DNA of 5,878 nt from Caryophanales bacterium. Its GTDB lineage: Bacteria > Bacillota_I > Bacilli_A > RFN20 > CAG-826. The notes below the pieces were generated by a model. It was not told the origin of the DNA, did no database searches, and was given only the letters and a program-made list of their open reading frames with translations. The stretch spans positions 1-5,878 of the forward strand of contig JAQYER010000089.1 of the NCBI GenBank assembly GCA_028723545.1, given 5' to 3'. Shown here one piece after another: positions 5,844 through 5,878 of this stretch (the stretch's first letter is position 1; every line of letters starts with the position of its first letter). The translations under genes were made by a program, and so were the position numbers.

Positions 5844-5878
5844 CAATTTTCAATCATTTCACTTGCAAGACAAAATGA

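Noticed and set aside
5843..5878. C-terminal end of a minus-strand gene entering from the right (…SFCLASEMIEN)
   Set aside because: Only 11 codons are open on that strand before a stop, which is easily chance, and nothing in them identifies a protein.
5875..5878. ATG at the extreme right edge as the start of a new gene
   Set aside because: It has no Shine-Dalgarno and only one further base is visible, so it cannot be supported.
1..5878. CRISPR arrays, tRNA or rRNA genes, insertion sequences, attachment sites
   Set aside because: The window is almost entirely accounted for by six housekeeping-type genes, and no repeat array, cloverleaf, transposase or terminal repeats were seen.

Overview
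The window is AT-rich and carries six same-strand genes with almost no intergenic space. All genes read rightward: the 3' part of uvrA, lgt, a HAD-family phosphatase resembling ppaX, a trxB-like flavoprotein, whiA, and a small XRE/Cro-type regulator. The set points to a low-GC Firmicute, on the Bacilli/Erysipelotrichia/Mollicutes side, probably with a reduced genome. whiA ends in TGA, no CDS has an in-frame TGA, and tryptophans are TGG. This favours the standard bacterial code over the TGA=Trp code of Mycoplasma and Spiroplasma. The lineage assignment is inference from gene content and composition.

Layout. Bases 2-1696 encode the C-terminal ~60% of UvrA, cut by the left edge. Four bases later comes lgt (1701-3017), with an unusual ~140-residue, four-helix N-terminal extension. 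Its end overlaps the phosphatase gene (3010-3654) by 8 nt. That gene overlaps the trxB-like gene (3641-4534, TTG start chosen from the Shine-Dalgarno) by 14 nt. A 56-bp gap (4535-4590) holds an extended -10 promoter inside an inverted repeat. whiA follows (4591-5559) and overlaps the XRE gene (5556-5777) by ATGA. A hairpin plus T-tract terminator overlaps the end of the XRE gene. The last ~87 bases are noncoding as far as can be seen and contain an AT-rich palindrome around a TATAAT box. No gene-free stretch exceeds 300 bases.

How the genes fit together. The order is a condensed form of the Bacillus-type arrangement uvrA-hprK-lgt-ppaX-...-trxB-rapZ-yvcK-whiA. hprK is missing between uvrA and lgt, and rapZ and yvcK are missing between trxB and whiA. 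The genes cover nucleotide excision repair, lipoprotein maturation, phosphate-ester or pyrophosphate hydrolysis, thiol redox control and a WhiA-type DNA-binding protein. They appear to form two transcription units: uvrA-lgt-HAD-trxB from a promoter outside the window, and whiA-xre from the promoter near 4571-4579.

The points most worth a second look are four. The thioredoxin-reductase-like protein has lost the residues that normally bind NADPH. Lgt has an extra membrane domain and Gln where His or Tyr is usual. The whiA promoter looks nearly leaderless and lies within a candidate operator. A small XRE regulator is translationally coupled to whiA.
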